DNA from: Rhodococcus sp. SMB37
GTDB lineage: Bacteria; Actinomycetota; Actinomycetes; Mycobacteriales; Mycobacteriaceae
Reading direction: 5' to 3'
NCBI RefSeq assembly: GCF_004345605.1
Contig: NZ_SLVY01000009.1
Location: forward strand, 124,001-188,000
DNA length: 64,000 nucleotides
Made by a program: the position numbers and the translations under genes. Shown piece by piece: positions 42,807-52,784 of this stretch; position 1 is the stretch's first letter, and every line of letters starts with the position of its first letter. The notes under the pieces are model-generated. The model was not told the DNA's origin, made no database searches, and was given only the letters and a program-made list of their open reading frames with translations.

Positions 42807-44527
42807 GCCAACTCCGCCAATTCTGTCTTGTTCTCCATCGAGATCAGGGTGAGGGTGACATCGAACGACGCCGGGGTCGCGGACACCTGCATCTGGTCGA
42901 TCATCATCAAATTCGAGACCCCAGCTGCATTGACCCGCACCACCCGGCCCGGGATCAGATCGTCGAGGTCGATGTCCGCCTCCGGATGCAGCGACGCACC
43001 GGACGGGATGACCAGCACATCGCGGATGGACGCGACGTCCTCCGCGTACAACTGCGCAGCCCGCTGAATGTTGGACACGCCGAACACGTCATCGAGCGAC
43101 ACCAGAGTTTGCAGCCGCAATCCGGCCAAAGGTGCCGTCGCCGTCTGCGCCCAGTTCTGCCCCTGCACCCGCACGTCGTTGAACGTCGCCGTGCCATCCC
43201 GCAACCGCTGGATCTCCACCAGGAAATCGCATTCGTACAGCTCCGCGATCGGCTCCCGCGTGAACGGCCCGAGGATGAACCGGCCTGCGTGCACAGTCCA
43301 CTCCAAACCCAGCTTCACCAGGTCGTCGAACATCTGGTGCATCATCCGCGAGTCCGCAGTCGCCGAATAGGTGAACGCCTGCGACACCGCCGGAATGACC
43401 ACCGGCGCCGCTGTCAGCTGATGCAACTCGTTCATCGATCGCACCGCCGAGTCCGCGATGGACGTCGGGTCTGTGTCCGCCCACGTCCGGGTGACCGGCA
43501 CCCGGGTCCGCCACATGAACGTCGACGGGTCTTTCGCTGTGATCGTGGTGAGTGTCCGGCCGAGCGTGGCCTTCTGGATGGGCCCTGACCACACGGGCCG
43601 GTCTGAGTACCAGACCGTCACCCAGTGCACCCACGGCCGGATGTCCTCCATCAACTCCGGGTCCGCCTGGGTCAGCGCGGTGATATCGCAGGTGGACACC
43701 TCCAGCCGCTCCCGACCCCAGATGATGCCTTCGAGTCCGTTGCACAGCAGCGCTCCGAGGACTCGCCCGTCGCGGGTGTGAATAGAGACGGTGGTGGTCT
43801 CCCACAGGACACCGGGAGGCTCCACCTTCCGGATGTGCTCGAGCTCCGCCTCGACGGCCCAGCCGATGTCGGTCTCGACGTCGAAGTAGCGCGCCACACC
43901 GTGCGCCGTCTCCGCTTCTGCGGACCAGCCGATGACCGGCGCGGCGCCGAGGAACTTCTCCCCTCCGTGGTAGAAGTCCGCGTCTACGGACCAGCCGATG
44001 TCGGCGGGCGCGTCGATTGTGTTGTCCAGGCCCAGCCCGGCGGTGGCCGACCAGCCGATGTCTGCCTCGGCACCGACGTGCCGCTCCACCTCGGCGGCGG
44101 TCTGCGTGAACCAGCCGATCTCCGGGGAGCCCGACGCCGGATGATCCTGCGTCGTTTGGTCGAACGTGAGGTACCCGCCCGTGACGTTGCGCCGCTGCGT
44201 GAACAGCGAGTTCGTTTGGTACTGGAGTTCGAGGGTGTCCCCGGCGGACACGGACACCCCGGGCACGGTGCCGATAGCGTCCTGGTTGGCCGGAGAGCCG
44301 AGGACTTCCGATCCGTTGCGGACGACCCGGAACTGCTGGACGTCGCCCGTGAGCTGCACGGTGCCGGAGAACGCGATGTCCCCGACACCGGGCGCGTTCA
44401 TCACCAACGTGCTGTCGGAGATGACCGTATCCGGGTACCCGGGTCGAACAACGAAGCCGGTGAGCTTGTTCCACGTGTTCTGGGTGGTCGCCTGGGACCC
44501 GGACTTGTCCATGCCCATTGACGACAC
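42803..44527 (-). CDS. baseplate/minor tail protein with DIGWS repeats
   Basis: 574 residues. The N-terminal ~130 residues form a beta-rich domain. Residues about 134-230 are five repeats of roughly 20 residues beginning (E/D/V)IGW(S/F/A). The C-terminal part (VLWETTTVSIHTRDGRVLGA; IIWGRERLEVSTCDITALTQ; AAQLYAEDVASIRDVLVIPS) resembles siphovirus Gp37-like/tail-hub proteins of Rhodococcus phages such as ReqiPepy6. It starts with ATG at 44527 and overlaps the next gene by four bases. Confidence 0.7.
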   Translation of the reverse strand: MSSMGMDKSGSQATTQNTWNKLTGFVVRPGYPDTVISDSTLVMNAPGVGDIAFSGTVQLTGDVQQFRVVRNGSEVLGSPANQDAIGTVPGVSVSAGDTLELQYQTNSLFTQRRNVTGGYLTFDQTTQDHPASGSPEIGWFTQTAAEVERHVGAEADIGWSATAGLGLDNTIDAPADIGWSVDADFYHGGEKFLGAAPVIGWSAEAETAHGVARYFDVETDIGWAVEAELEHIRKVEPPGVLWETTTVSIHTRDGRVLGALLCNGLEGIIWGRERLEVSTCDITALTQADPELMEDIRPWVHWVTVWYSDRPVWSGPIQKATLGRTLTTITAKDPSTFMWRTRVPVTRTWADTDPTSIADSAVRSMNELHQLTAAPVVIPAVSQAFTYSATADSRMMHQMFDDLVKLGLEWTVHAGRFILGPFTREPIAELYECDFLVEIQRLRDGTATFNDVRVQGQNWAQTATAPLAGLRLQTLVSLDDVFGVSNIQRAAQLYAEDVASIRDVLVIPSGASLHPEADIDLDDLIPGRVVRVNAAGVSNLMMIDQMQVSATPASFDVTLTLISMENKTELAELA

Positions 44528-44560
44528 AGCTCACCGCCTCCCTTCTGTGCTGGTCGTGGG

Positions 44561-44944
44561 TCAGGCGGCGATCGGAGTGTTGCCGATAACGAGGGAAGTC
44601 ATGGTCAACGTGTCACCGTTAGCCACGGAGCGCGGGGTGGTGAGCTGCGCGGAGATCAGGAAGTTCCCGGCGGTCGTGGCATCCCACACCGAGATGTGTG
44701 TGATGGTCTCCGCCGTCGTCATCGCCCAAGACCCCGACATCGCATTGAGCGTGATCGACCCGCCGGCTGCGGCGTTCATCGTTGCCTGCCGACGCGTGGT
44801 TACCGCCGACGGGAACGTCGTCCCATTCGCTCCGGGGTTGTCGGTATGCAACTTCACGTACAGGCCGGGGACCGGTGCGGGAGCCTCGCCGCGTAGCCAG
44901 TCCAACACTTCATTCGCCGTATATACGGCCACACCGGCAGGCAT
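44561..44944 (-). CDS. phage tail fibre-type protein
   Basis: 127 residues. VAVYTANEVLDWLRGEAPAP, LYVKLHTDNPGANGT and ITHISVWDATTAGNFLISAQ are the pattern of short actinophage tail-fibre proteins (beta-sandwich). The ATG at 44944 overlaps the previous small gene's stop (TGATG). Confidence 0.75.
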   Translation of the reverse strand: MPAGVAVYTANEVLDWLRGEAPAPVPGLYVKLHTDNPGANGTTFPSAVTTRRQATMNAAAGGSITLNAMSGSWAMTTAETITHISVWDATTAGNFLISAQLTTPRSVANGDTLTMTSLVIGNTPIAA

Positions 44945-45054
44945 CAGTTACCACCCTCGTCGTCGTCTTGCGTCGCCATCGCTTCGGCCCACAGATCAGG
45001 ATCGGAGGACTTCTCGACCTCAGCCGTCGCCTCCATCCCCATCGGAATGTTCAC
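44944..45054 (-). CDS. 36-residue acidic phage protein
   Basis: A short acidic protein (VNIPMGMEATAEVEKSSDPD ... DDDEGGN). The GTG at 45054 overlaps the upstream stop in GTGA, with AGGGA upstream, and its stop overlaps the next start. The unbroken overlap chain makes it likely to be translated. Function unknown. Confidence 0.55.
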   Translation of the reverse strand: MNIPMGMEATAEVEKSSDPDLWAEAMATQDDDEGGN

Positions 45055-46310
45055 GAGTCCCTGCCCCTCATCTCGACAATCACCGTGTACTCCGCACCCG
45101 GAGCGGACTCGGCGACCAGCTCCCAGCACAACATCGTGTCCAGCATTGTTGCCTGCCACGGTGCACCCGTCGGCGTGGTGATAATCCCGACCTGACGCTG
45201 CCTCTGACCGTTGTTGTCGATGTACGGACGACCCGTGATCGAGTCCGCCACCACCGTCATCCCCGCCGGCAACCCGGACACCGTCAGCGGATACACCCGA
45301 TCGCACGCCTCATCCGACCCGCACGGACGCCAGAAGAAGTTCACCGTCAACGGTTCGGTCTCCGAGGTGTTGTTCACCCGGATGGACACCGTCGTCTCAT
45401 CGCATGCCGTCGCCACATCCCCGGTCAGCTGCCACGTCCGCCGTTCGATCGAGCACAACGGCAAACAGCCACCGCACACAGGGATCTGCGCAGGCTCCAG
45501 ATTGATGACCGGCGGCGCACACTCCGCGTTGTAGATCGTCGGCAGATCGCAACTGCCCATGTCGTCACAGTCCGGGGCGTGCGCCCACGTGATCGACTCC
45601 TCCACCGTCGTGTCCCACCCGACCACCGACGTCGTCGTGGCCCCGTACAGGTACGGGTTGGTGCACGCCATCTCCCAGTCCACCCGGAAGATCGAGGCCT
45701 GCCGGTGCCGATTGGAGCCGCCCTTACCCGCGTAGTCCGACACCGTCGGGGCGGAGGTGAGCACCGTCCCGAACGAGGTCCGATACAACGACGCCGGGGA
45801 CGCGGACGTGTCATCCGGATGCGCCCGGTAAAACGCCAGATCCACACCACCCCGGATGTTGCCCTGCCTCAGAACACAGGACAGCCAGTTCAGCCCGTAC
45901 CGGGCGCCGGCGTTGGTGCACGACACGATCAACGCCGAGAAGGACAGGTTCCGGGAGGTGTCCCGCGCCCACGATGCGACACCACCCGCGCAGATGGCCT
46001 GCGAGATGTCCCGCTGCACCGGCACCGTGTCCATCCCCTGCACATCCAGCAGCCACACCCCAGCGAACTCGAGTGACTCCGGGCGGGATGCGTCGTACCA
46101 CGGGGCATTGTCCAGCGTGTACGGGCCGTTGTTGAGGACGTCGATCAGGCCGGGCCACGTGTCGTCGTACGGCACCGTGATGTCGCACGCGCACGGCATC
46201 TGCATCCCGATCTGGTCATCACTCACCGGGGCGCTGCGCTGCAGGTGCGACACCAGGCGCGACGAGTTGGACAGCTCCTGCCCGTTCAGCTCTAGCCATC
46301 CGCGGAACAT
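45051..46310 (-). CDS. distal tail / minor tail protein, cysteine-rich
   Basis: 419 residues starting MFRGWLELNGQELSNSSRLV, the usual N terminus of the minor tail protein after the tape measure. Cysteine clusters in the middle (DDMGSCDLPTIYNAECAPP; VCGGCLPLCSIERRTW) are consistent with disulfide or metal-stabilised virion proteins. It follows the tape measure by seven bases. Probably the distal-tail hub protein (inference from position). Confidence 0.75.
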   Translation of the reverse strand: MFRGWLELNGQELSNSSRLVSHLQRSAPVSDDQIGMQMPCACDITVPYDDTWPGLIDVLNNGPYTLDNAPWYDASRPESLEFAGVWLLDVQGMDTVPVQRDISQAICAGGVASWARDTSRNLSFSALIVSCTNAGARYGLNWLSCVLRQGNIRGGVDLAFYRAHPDDTSASPASLYRTSFGTVLTSAPTVSDYAGKGGSNRHRQASIFRVDWEMACTNPYLYGATTTSVVGWDTTVEESITWAHAPDCDDMGSCDLPTIYNAECAPPVINLEPAQIPVCGGCLPLCSIERRTWQLTGDVATACDETTVSIRVNNTSETEPLTVNFFWRPCGSDEACDRVYPLTVSGLPAGMTVVADSITGRPYIDNNGQRQRQVGIITTPTGAPWQATMLDTMLCWELVAESAPGAEYTVIVEMRGRDS

Positions 46311-46317
46311 CGGACTC

Positions 46318-49300
46318 CTAACTGTTCAGCAGGGACAGGAGGTGATCGGCGGACTTTTCCGCCGCCTGAGTACCGTGGACATTTACCGACCCGACGTGCA
46401 CCGACTTGTTGCCGCCACCGCCGATACCGCGGGCGTCGAGCAAATCCACCAACCGATCGAACGACGCGGTCTGACGCGGGGAGAGCACACGCTCCGGGGC
46501 GATCGTGTTCTTCGGCATGATGCCGATCCCGTTCGCGACACCACCCTCATCGAACGAGTCGATAGCGGCAGCTGCGCCGAGACCCACCGACCCGATGACC
46601 CCGGCCGCCACCGCCGACAACGCCAACCCGACCACGGCACCCAACGCTGCGCCGATCGCCAAACCGATGGGGCCGGCAATCATCGCGCCGATAGCCGCAG
46701 CCACCAGAGTGACCGCGATGGTGATCAGCGCCGTCAACAGTGCAGACAGGACCGGCAAGAGGACATTCACCATCAGGTACCGCATCACCGACTTCATCAG
46801 TTCACGGTTGATGCGGTTCTGCTCCGCGAGCACCATGTCCGTGCTCGAGGCGGACCGCTCCAGCATCGAGGCGGTGTCCGAGAGCAACTGTCCGGTCTCG
46901 TCGAACGTTTGGAACTGGTCACCCCGGAACGCCTTCACATCCTCTGCGACCGCGTAGATGGTGTCCCGGATCTGGATCTCCACACCGGTGAGCCGGACGA
47001 TGGTGTCGATCAGGGTGCCGCCGGAGTTGTCCTCGTCGCCGAGCACACCGCGAGGATTGTCGACCTCGGACTTCTGCTGCTCCAACGCTGCCTTCGCGAT
47101 GTCCATGCCGACCTGCATGAGGGCGTCCGAGGCGGTGTTCGCGACCGACACCACCATGTCGGACAACTCCGCTGCCAGATCGAACGCGGAGCCGGGCGCA
47201 CCGAACGGAGGTTCCGGGTCGTCCCCGGCCGTGTCGATCCCCTTGACCGCCTCGGTGGTCTCACCCTGCGCGGCGGTGACATCCTCGGTCGCCGCCACCA
47301 GAGCTTTGTTGACCACCCCGAGGGCGGACTGCATCGCCGTCTGCACCACCGGACCGAGGACCCCGGAGGACAGCCGGTTGGAGACATCCAGCACCTGGTC
47401 CTCGAGCTGCCGGTACTGCTCGGCGAGGACCTGCGCATGGGAGGACTGGCTACGGCGGGCCTGCGACTCGGTCGACGAGATCAGCTCACCCTGCTCGTTG
47501 AACTCCTCACGCAGGTCATCGAGGAAGTTCATAAGGTCCGGACTGACCTGCTCGATCTTCTCCCGGGGAGAAGGACCGAGAGCCTCGATCAGATCCACCG
47601 CGACCTTGGAGGCACTGTTGCCCAACGCTTCGATGGTGTCCGTGGCGACCTTGACCGCGTTCTCGTCCAGCGCCACCACGGCGTCCCTCACGTCCAGCAC
47701 CGCGTCGATGACCGGGTGATCCTCCTGGATACCGAACCGGGCCATCGTGCCGTCGTAGTCGCCGTCCCGCACCAGGGTGTCAATCGAGGCGGCGACTTCA
47801 CGCACCGACAGCACCGCGTCGACGATCCCGTGGTCTTCCTCGATACCGAACCGAGCCATCGTCCCGTCGTAGTCGCCCTTGTTCACCAGCGCGTCCACCG
47901 AGGTGGCGACCTCCTGCATGGTGAGCGCAGCGTCGACGATCGCCGAGTCCTCTTCGATCCCGACCCTGCTCAGACCGCCGTCATAGTCGCCCTTCGACAG
48001 GGCCTGGAGGGACGTCACCAGGATCTCGAACAGCTTGGTCTGCTCCGGCGACAGCACCCGCTCCGGCGCAATGATGTTCTTCGGCATGAAGCCGATACCG
48101 CGTGCCATGCCGCCGGAGTCGAACGGGTTGAGTGCGTCAAGGACGTTCCCGCCGATGCTCTTCGCCGACGACCAGGCCGACGAGAGCAGGCCACCGAGAC
48201 CGTCGATCACGACTGCCGCGCCGTCGGTGATCGCGTCGACCCCGCCGTCGAGGAACTTCGGGGGCACCGCGTACCACTCCGGCGGAGGTGTTCCCACCTT
48301 CGAGGCGAACAGTCCTTTGATCGGATCGGTGATCGACGTGAGCACGTCGTGCACCTTGTCCACAAGGAACGAGCGCTGTTCGTCCGGGGACGGGCCGACC
48401 GTTCCCCCGATGCCGGGCTGGAAGAATCCGTTGGCTCCGATCGGGAGGTGGTACTGGCCGAGGAACGACATCACGTCCGGGCCGGCGCCGTACTGCACAC
48501 CGCCACTGCCCGAGGATTCGACACGGGTCACGGGGAACATGCCGGGCACTGCGCCGAGCACACCGGCGGTGTGGCCACCACCCGGTCCGCCCGGGTCGTC
48601 GGTGACGCCGATGGAGAATCCCGCATCGACGCCGGGGACGAAGCCCTGCGGACCGCCCGGCCCCTGACCACGTCCGAACGATCCGGTGTACCAGTACCTC
48701 TGCCACACGTTGCCACCGAGGATTGCTGCGGCGATGGAGGCCATGTACCCGGAGCAGTCGAACGAGCTTCCGAGGCCGGACGGTCCCGCCCACTGGTAGG
48801 GCTTGCCGGATTGGGATTGCGCGAACTTGTGGCCTTCGGCGAGCTGCAGCATCCACGGCTCGAGGACGATCGCACCGCCATCCTTGTAGCCGGGCAGGAG
48901 TGCGTCGAACAGTCCTTCGGGGTTCACGTTGCCGAACCCCTGACGTTGCACCGCTGCGCCGTAGCGGGACATGTTGTTCTCGCCGACCTTGGAGACGACC
49001 CGACCGCCGTCCCACTCGAAGGGGATACCGCGGGCGATCATGTCGCGGATCGCGTACAGGACGTTGTGGCCGCCGGCGCGCATGACTTCCTTGGCGGTGA
49101 CCATGTGCTCGCCGTTGGAGCCCCACATCAGCACGTCGTCGGACGTACCGGTGCCGGGACCGCGGATCGGGCCACCGGTCGCGTGCTCTGGGATCGGCGC
49201 GATGTCCGGGGCGGGTTCTAGGTTCGGGATGAAACCGGCGATCGCGTTCCATGCCTTCTGGATGCCGTCCCGGTACACGGTGTTGATCATGAAGTTGATC

Positions 49301-52020
49301 GGCTTCGCGAGGATGCTCCGAAGCCCATCCCAGACTGTCCTGATTCCACCGACTACGGTCCCGAAGAAGTCTCCGACCGACTGCAGCGCAGACTTCATCC
49401 CATCCCACGCCGGTTTGATGACGTTGTCGATCACCCACCGGATCGCGTCCCCGATCCCGGTCCAGACCGGGGTGATGACGTTGTGCCACAACCACGTCGC
49501 GGCATCACCGATCGCGAACATCCCAGCCTTGATGCCGTCGAACACCGGCATGATCAGGTTGGTCCAGACGAACGAGATCGTGGAGGCGATGCCGTTCCAC
49601 ACCGGCATGATGACGTTGTTCCACAGCCAGTTCGCCGCCACGCCGATGGCGTCCATCCCGGCACGGAACGCCGTGAAGATGACGTTGATGACCGTGTTCC
49701 ACACGGTGGAGATGATCGACCCGATCCCGTTGAACGCGGGAGCGATCACCGAGTTCCACAGGAACATGATGATCGGGATCAAGACTCCGGTGATCATCGT
49801 GTGCCAGAAGTTGAAGATCGGCGATATGACGTTGTTCCACACCGCCGAGATGACCGCGCCGATGGTGTCGAACACCGTGGTCACGACCCCGACAAGCGCG
49901 TTGAACGCTCCGACCAGGAACGTGGAGACGAAGTCCCAGATGCTCTGCAGGATCGGGGAGATGAAGTCCCACGCCGCCTGGAACGCGCCCTTGATCGTCT
50001 CCCACGAGGAGGACAGGAAGTCGACGAAGCCCTGCCATATCTGCTGGCCCAGCTCCGTCTTGGTGAAGAACAGGACGAGGCCGGCCACCAGCGCGGCGAT
50101 CGCGATGACGATCAGGGTGATCGGGTTGGCGGAGATCGCGGCATTGAACGCCCACTGCGCGGCTGTGGCGATCCCGGTCGCGGCGGCACCAGCGAGCTGC
50201 GCGCCACGCATCACACCGGACGCGATCGCAGCCGCACCCATGGCGAGACGGTTGGCTGCGATAGACGCTGTGCTCGCCCCGGTCGCCGCGGTCTGGATAC
50301 CGAGGGCGATGGAGTTGAGCGCGGATGCTGTCCGGACGGCAGCGTAGGCACCGACAAGTCCGAGGAGGGCACCGCCGAGAATCTTGGCGACGTCCTGGTT
50401 CTCCTGGAAGTACCCGACCACCGCCAACAGGGCGTCCGTCAGTTCCCCCTTGATCTGACGGGTGAGCTTCTCCAGTGCCACACCGGGCCCGGACTGGAGG
50501 GTGTCCCCCATCTCCTGCGCACGCCCGGACACATCACCGAGAGCAGAGTCCGCGTTGGACAGGCCCGCGAGGAAGTTGGGAATCTTCGTCTTGTCGAGGT
50601 CCTCCAGCGGCGTACCGAACAACGCGGTCGCCGCTGCTGCCTGCGCCGCCGGGTCCTCGATCCCCTGCAGACCACCGACGATCTTCTGGAAGGCTTCCTG
50701 CGCGGTGTCTCCACCTGCCAGCAGAGCGTTAGCCATGTCGGAGGCGACGAAGCCCATACCCTCCAGCGCTTCCATGGCCCCGGTGTCCCCGAGGTCGGTA
50801 GCGCGGATGCCGAACTCCTTGAGCGCGTCCCCGGCCTTGTCCATGCCGATGGCGCCGTTCTGCGACGCATTGACGATCATGCCCATGGCCTCGGTGCCGT
50901 CGAACCCGAGGGACTGGAAGTACGTGGCGTACTCGTCCATGACCGGGAAGATCTCGTCCCGCGCCATCGCCGGAACGCCCTGCATCGCGGCAGTGATCAG
51001 ATCGAAAGCCTCGGCCCCGTCCTTCGCCAGGCCGTTGCGAATCATCATGTTCGCCGTCTGCGCGGACTGCCCGACGTCGACCTCGAATGCCTTCGACAGA
51101 CCGAGCGCGGACTCCGTGAGACCAGCGATCTCCTGCTCGGACATGTCCGTCATGTTTCCGAGGGAGGACACGACGCCACCGATGGCGTCGTTGACGCCTT
51201 CCATCGACTCGCCGTACCCGTCACGGAACAGACCACCCGCGATCCGGCCGGCCTTCGCGGCCTCCTCCGGGTCCATGTTGAGCTGGGCGGCGAGCTTGTT
51301 GTTCATCTCCTTGCCCTCGATGGCGCCCATCGCGATGTCCATCGCGCCACCGATCGCGACGAGCCCGCCCGCCACCCCGGCGAGTTTGCCGACGAGGCCG
51401 TCCCCGGCGGCACCGAACCGGTCGAACGCGGAGGCAGCCTGGTCCGTCTCGTCGTCGATCTCACCGACGCCCTGCTCGACGTCCCGGATCTGCCGGAGCA
51501 GACGCTCCAGCGAGGCAGCATCGAGCTGCCCCAGGGAGCGTTCTGCCTGGGAGGCGCCGGCGCCGATCTCGTTGCCGATGTTCTGCCCGGCCCGGTTCAC
51601 TTCCTGGGTCAGGGCCTGGAGCTGCCAACGGTCCAGCTGCTGGAGGTGATCCATCGCGTCATCGGCCCCGGCGGCGATCCGCTGAATGGCGGTGGCGTCG
51701 ATCCGGGACATCGCCGTGTTCGCCGATCGTGCTGCCCGGGTAGCGGTGTCGCCGACCTGCTGGGTGGCCTGGTTCATCGAGTTCGTCGACTGCTGCGCTG
51801 CTTGCTGGGCCTGTTGCGCGGCCTGTTGCGCTGCTTGTGCGACCTGGTTGAAGCCGGATGTGTCGATTCCGCTGATGGCGCCCTCGACCTGCGTCATGCT
51901 GGACCGGACGGTGCTGAGGACCCCGGACATGGCGGACTGCACAGCCTGGGTGATCTCGGTGGAGAGATCCCCGGCATCGATGGTGATGCCGATTCCGATG
52001 GAGCCGCTGGGTGCCGTCAC
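46318..52020 (-). CDS. tape measure protein with NlpC/P60-type domain
   Basis: 1,900 residues, the ruler of the tail tube. Residues ~1-130 are Gln/Ala-rich coiled coil. A long middle part (~600-950) has hydrophobic helices and tape-measure repeats with N-x-(I/V)-x-P-V-W cores. Near residue 1087 is an NlpC/P60-like cysteine peptidase block (KPYQWAGPSGLGSSFDCSGY; His in GGGHTAGVLG), probably for local wall opening at DNA entry. Residues ~1340-1440 have three GDYDG repeats, and a GFMPKNIIAPERVLSP segment near 1313 reappears near 1837. GTG start at 52020. Confidence 0.93.
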   Translation of the reverse strand: MTAPSGSIGIGITIDAGDLSTEITQAVQSAMSGVLSTVRSSMTQVEGAISGIDTSGFNQVAQAAQQAAQQAQQAAQQSTNSMNQATQQVGDTATRAARSANTAMSRIDATAIQRIAAGADDAMDHLQQLDRWQLQALTQEVNRAGQNIGNEIGAGASQAERSLGQLDAASLERLLRQIRDVEQGVGEIDDETDQAASAFDRFGAAGDGLVGKLAGVAGGLVAIGGAMDIAMGAIEGKEMNNKLAAQLNMDPEEAAKAGRIAGGLFRDGYGESMEGVNDAIGGVVSSLGNMTDMSEQEIAGLTESALGLSKAFEVDVGQSAQTANMMIRNGLAKDGAEAFDLITAAMQGVPAMARDEIFPVMDEYATYFQSLGFDGTEAMGMIVNASQNGAIGMDKAGDALKEFGIRATDLGDTGAMEALEGMGFVASDMANALLAGGDTAQEAFQKIVGGLQGIEDPAAQAAAATALFGTPLEDLDKTKIPNFLAGLSNADSALGDVSGRAQEMGDTLQSGPGVALEKLTRQIKGELTDALLAVVGYFQENQDVAKILGGALLGLVGAYAAVRTASALNSIALGIQTAATGASTASIAANRLAMGAAAIASGVMRGAQLAGAAATGIATAAQWAFNAAISANPITLIVIAIAALVAGLVLFFTKTELGQQIWQGFVDFLSSSWETIKGAFQAAWDFISPILQSIWDFVSTFLVGAFNALVGVVTTVFDTIGAVISAVWNNVISPIFNFWHTMITGVLIPIIMFLWNSVIAPAFNGIGSIISTVWNTVINVIFTAFRAGMDAIGVAANWLWNNVIMPVWNGIASTISFVWTNLIMPVFDGIKAGMFAIGDAATWLWHNVITPVWTGIGDAIRWVIDNVIKPAWDGMKSALQSVGDFFGTVVGGIRTVWDGLRSILAKPINFMINTVYRDGIQKAWNAIAGFIPNLEPAPDIAPIPEHATGGPIRGPGTGTSDDVLMWGSNGEHMVTAKEVMRAGGHNVLYAIRDMIARGIPFEWDGGRVVSKVGENNMSRYGAAVQRQGFGNVNPEGLFDALLPGYKDGGAIVLEPWMLQLAEGHKFAQSQSGKPYQWAGPSGLGSSFDCSGYMASIAAAILGGNVWQRYWYTGSFGRGQGPGGPQGFVPGVDAGFSIGVTDDPGGPGGGHTAGVLGAVPGMFPVTRVESSGSGGVQYGAGPDVMSFLGQYHLPIGANGFFQPGIGGTVGPSPDEQRSFLVDKVHDVLTSITDPIKGLFASKVGTPPPEWYAVPPKFLDGGVDAITDGAAVVIDGLGGLLSSAWSSAKSIGGNVLDALNPFDSGGMARGIGFMPKNIIAPERVLSPEQTKLFEILVTSLQALSKGDYDGGLSRVGIEEDSAIVDAALTMQEVATSVDALVNKGDYDGTMARFGIEEDHGIVDAVLSVREVAASIDTLVRDGDYDGTMARFGIQEDHPVIDAVLDVRDAVVALDENAVKVATDTIEALGNSASKVAVDLIEALGPSPREKIEQVSPDLMNFLDDLREEFNEQGELISSTESQARRSQSSHAQVLAEQYRQLEDQVLDVSNRLSSGVLGPVVQTAMQSALGVVNKALVAATEDVTAAQGETTEAVKGIDTAGDDPEPPFGAPGSAFDLAAELSDMVVSVANTASDALMQVGMDIAKAALEQQKSEVDNPRGVLGDEDNSGGTLIDTIVRLTGVEIQIRDTIYAVAEDVKAFRGDQFQTFDETGQLLSDTASMLERSASSTDMVLAEQNRINRELMKSVMRYLMVNVLLPVLSALLTALITIAVTLVAAAIGAMIAGPIGLAIGAALGAVVGLALSAVAAGVIGSVGLGAAAAIDSFDEGGVANGIGIMPKNTIAPERVLSPRQTASFDRLVDLLDARGIGGGGNKSVHVGSVNVHGTQAAEKSADHLLSLLNS

Positions 52021-52050
52021 ACGGTCAGGCTAGAGAGCGGCGGTGCAGCG

Positions 52051-52257
52051 CTATTTCTTCTGAATACCTGCAGCCGCAACCGTCTTGACGACCTCCAGAG
52101 CAGCGCCGGAAGGCATACCGCCCTGAGTCAGGCCACGGTAGACACCGGCGAGCATGGTGCCGAGGGTGATGCCACCGGCCAGCACCGTCGCCCGGTCCGC
52201 TGTCTCATCGGAGACGATCGAGGAGATCATCTTGCCGAGGTCGTCCTCGGCGCTCAT
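52051..52257 (-). CDS. 68-residue protein upstream of tape measure
   Basis: MSAEDDLGKMISSIVSDETA, then a hydrophobic Gly-rich segment (TVLAGGITLGTMLAGVYRGL). The ATG overlaps the chaperone stop in ATGA (-1 relationship). It occupies the place of the usual GT extension but does not look like one, so it may be a separately translated small protein. Thirty bases upstream of the tape measure. Confidence 0.65.
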   Translation of the reverse strand: MSAEDDLGKMISSIVSDETADRATVLAGGITLGTMLAGVYRGLTQGGMPSGAALEVVKTVAAAGIQKK

Positions 52258-52721
52258 GACTCCACCGACTTGAGTTCATCACGGCCCAACAGGGCGATCT
52301 CGCGCATCATCTCACCGAGAGTAGCCGGGGTGAACGACGCATCGTCAGGGTCCATCAGCCGCTCGTACATGTGCTCGTGAGACTCTTCCGACATGTGGTT
52401 GCGAATGAACAACCCCACGAGGTCGTTCTGCAGCTTCTGCGGGACGTACTTGCCGGCGGCCAATGCGAATCCGGCGAGGGCTTGCTCGGTCGGCTTACGG
52501 ACTTCCCAGTCCTCACCGTAGAAGTCGGTGAGGAGCTCGTGCGCCCACGGTTCCTTCTCCGCGACCGCCACAGCAGAGGCAGCGGGAGCAACCTCCCCGG
52601 ACTCGTCGAGGTCGATCACCTCAGGAGCGTCGGACTTCTCCAGCCCGAGCTTGCGCTTACGTTCGGCGAGATCCGCCTCGTCGCGGGCGATCTTGGCGGG
52701 GTCGTCAGAAAATGCAGTCAT
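52254..52721 (-). CDS. tail assembly chaperone (upstream of tape measure)
   Basis: 155 residues; start at the ATG at 52721 (MTAFSDDPAKIARDEADLAE). The C-terminal 73 residues, from VRKPTEQALAGFALAAGK to LGEMMREIALLG, align with the G-like chaperone at 39857-40291 with one gap. Position directly before the tape measure is canonical for the chaperone that loads tail tube subunits. No frameshifted extension is evident here. Confidence 0.75.
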   Translation of the reverse strand: MTAFSDDPAKIARDEADLAERKRKLGLEKSDAPEVIDLDESGEVAPAASAVAVAEKEPWAHELLTDFYGEDWEVRKPTEQALAGFALAAGKYVPQKLQNDLVGLFIRNHMSEESHEHMYERLMDPDDASFTPATLGEMMREIALLGRDELKSVES

Positions 52722-52784
52722 GGAGGCCGTCCTTGGTAGTGCCAGCAGGTAACACCGGCAGGCTAGAGACGGACCGTGCACCGA

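Noticed and set aside
45856-52380. Two very long open frames on the plus strand (45856-49221, 1121 codons; 49483-52380, 965 codons)
   Set aside because: They are antisense to the tape measure and distal tail genes, have Arg/His/Asp-rich composition with no domain, and arise from GC-rich third positions of the real genes.
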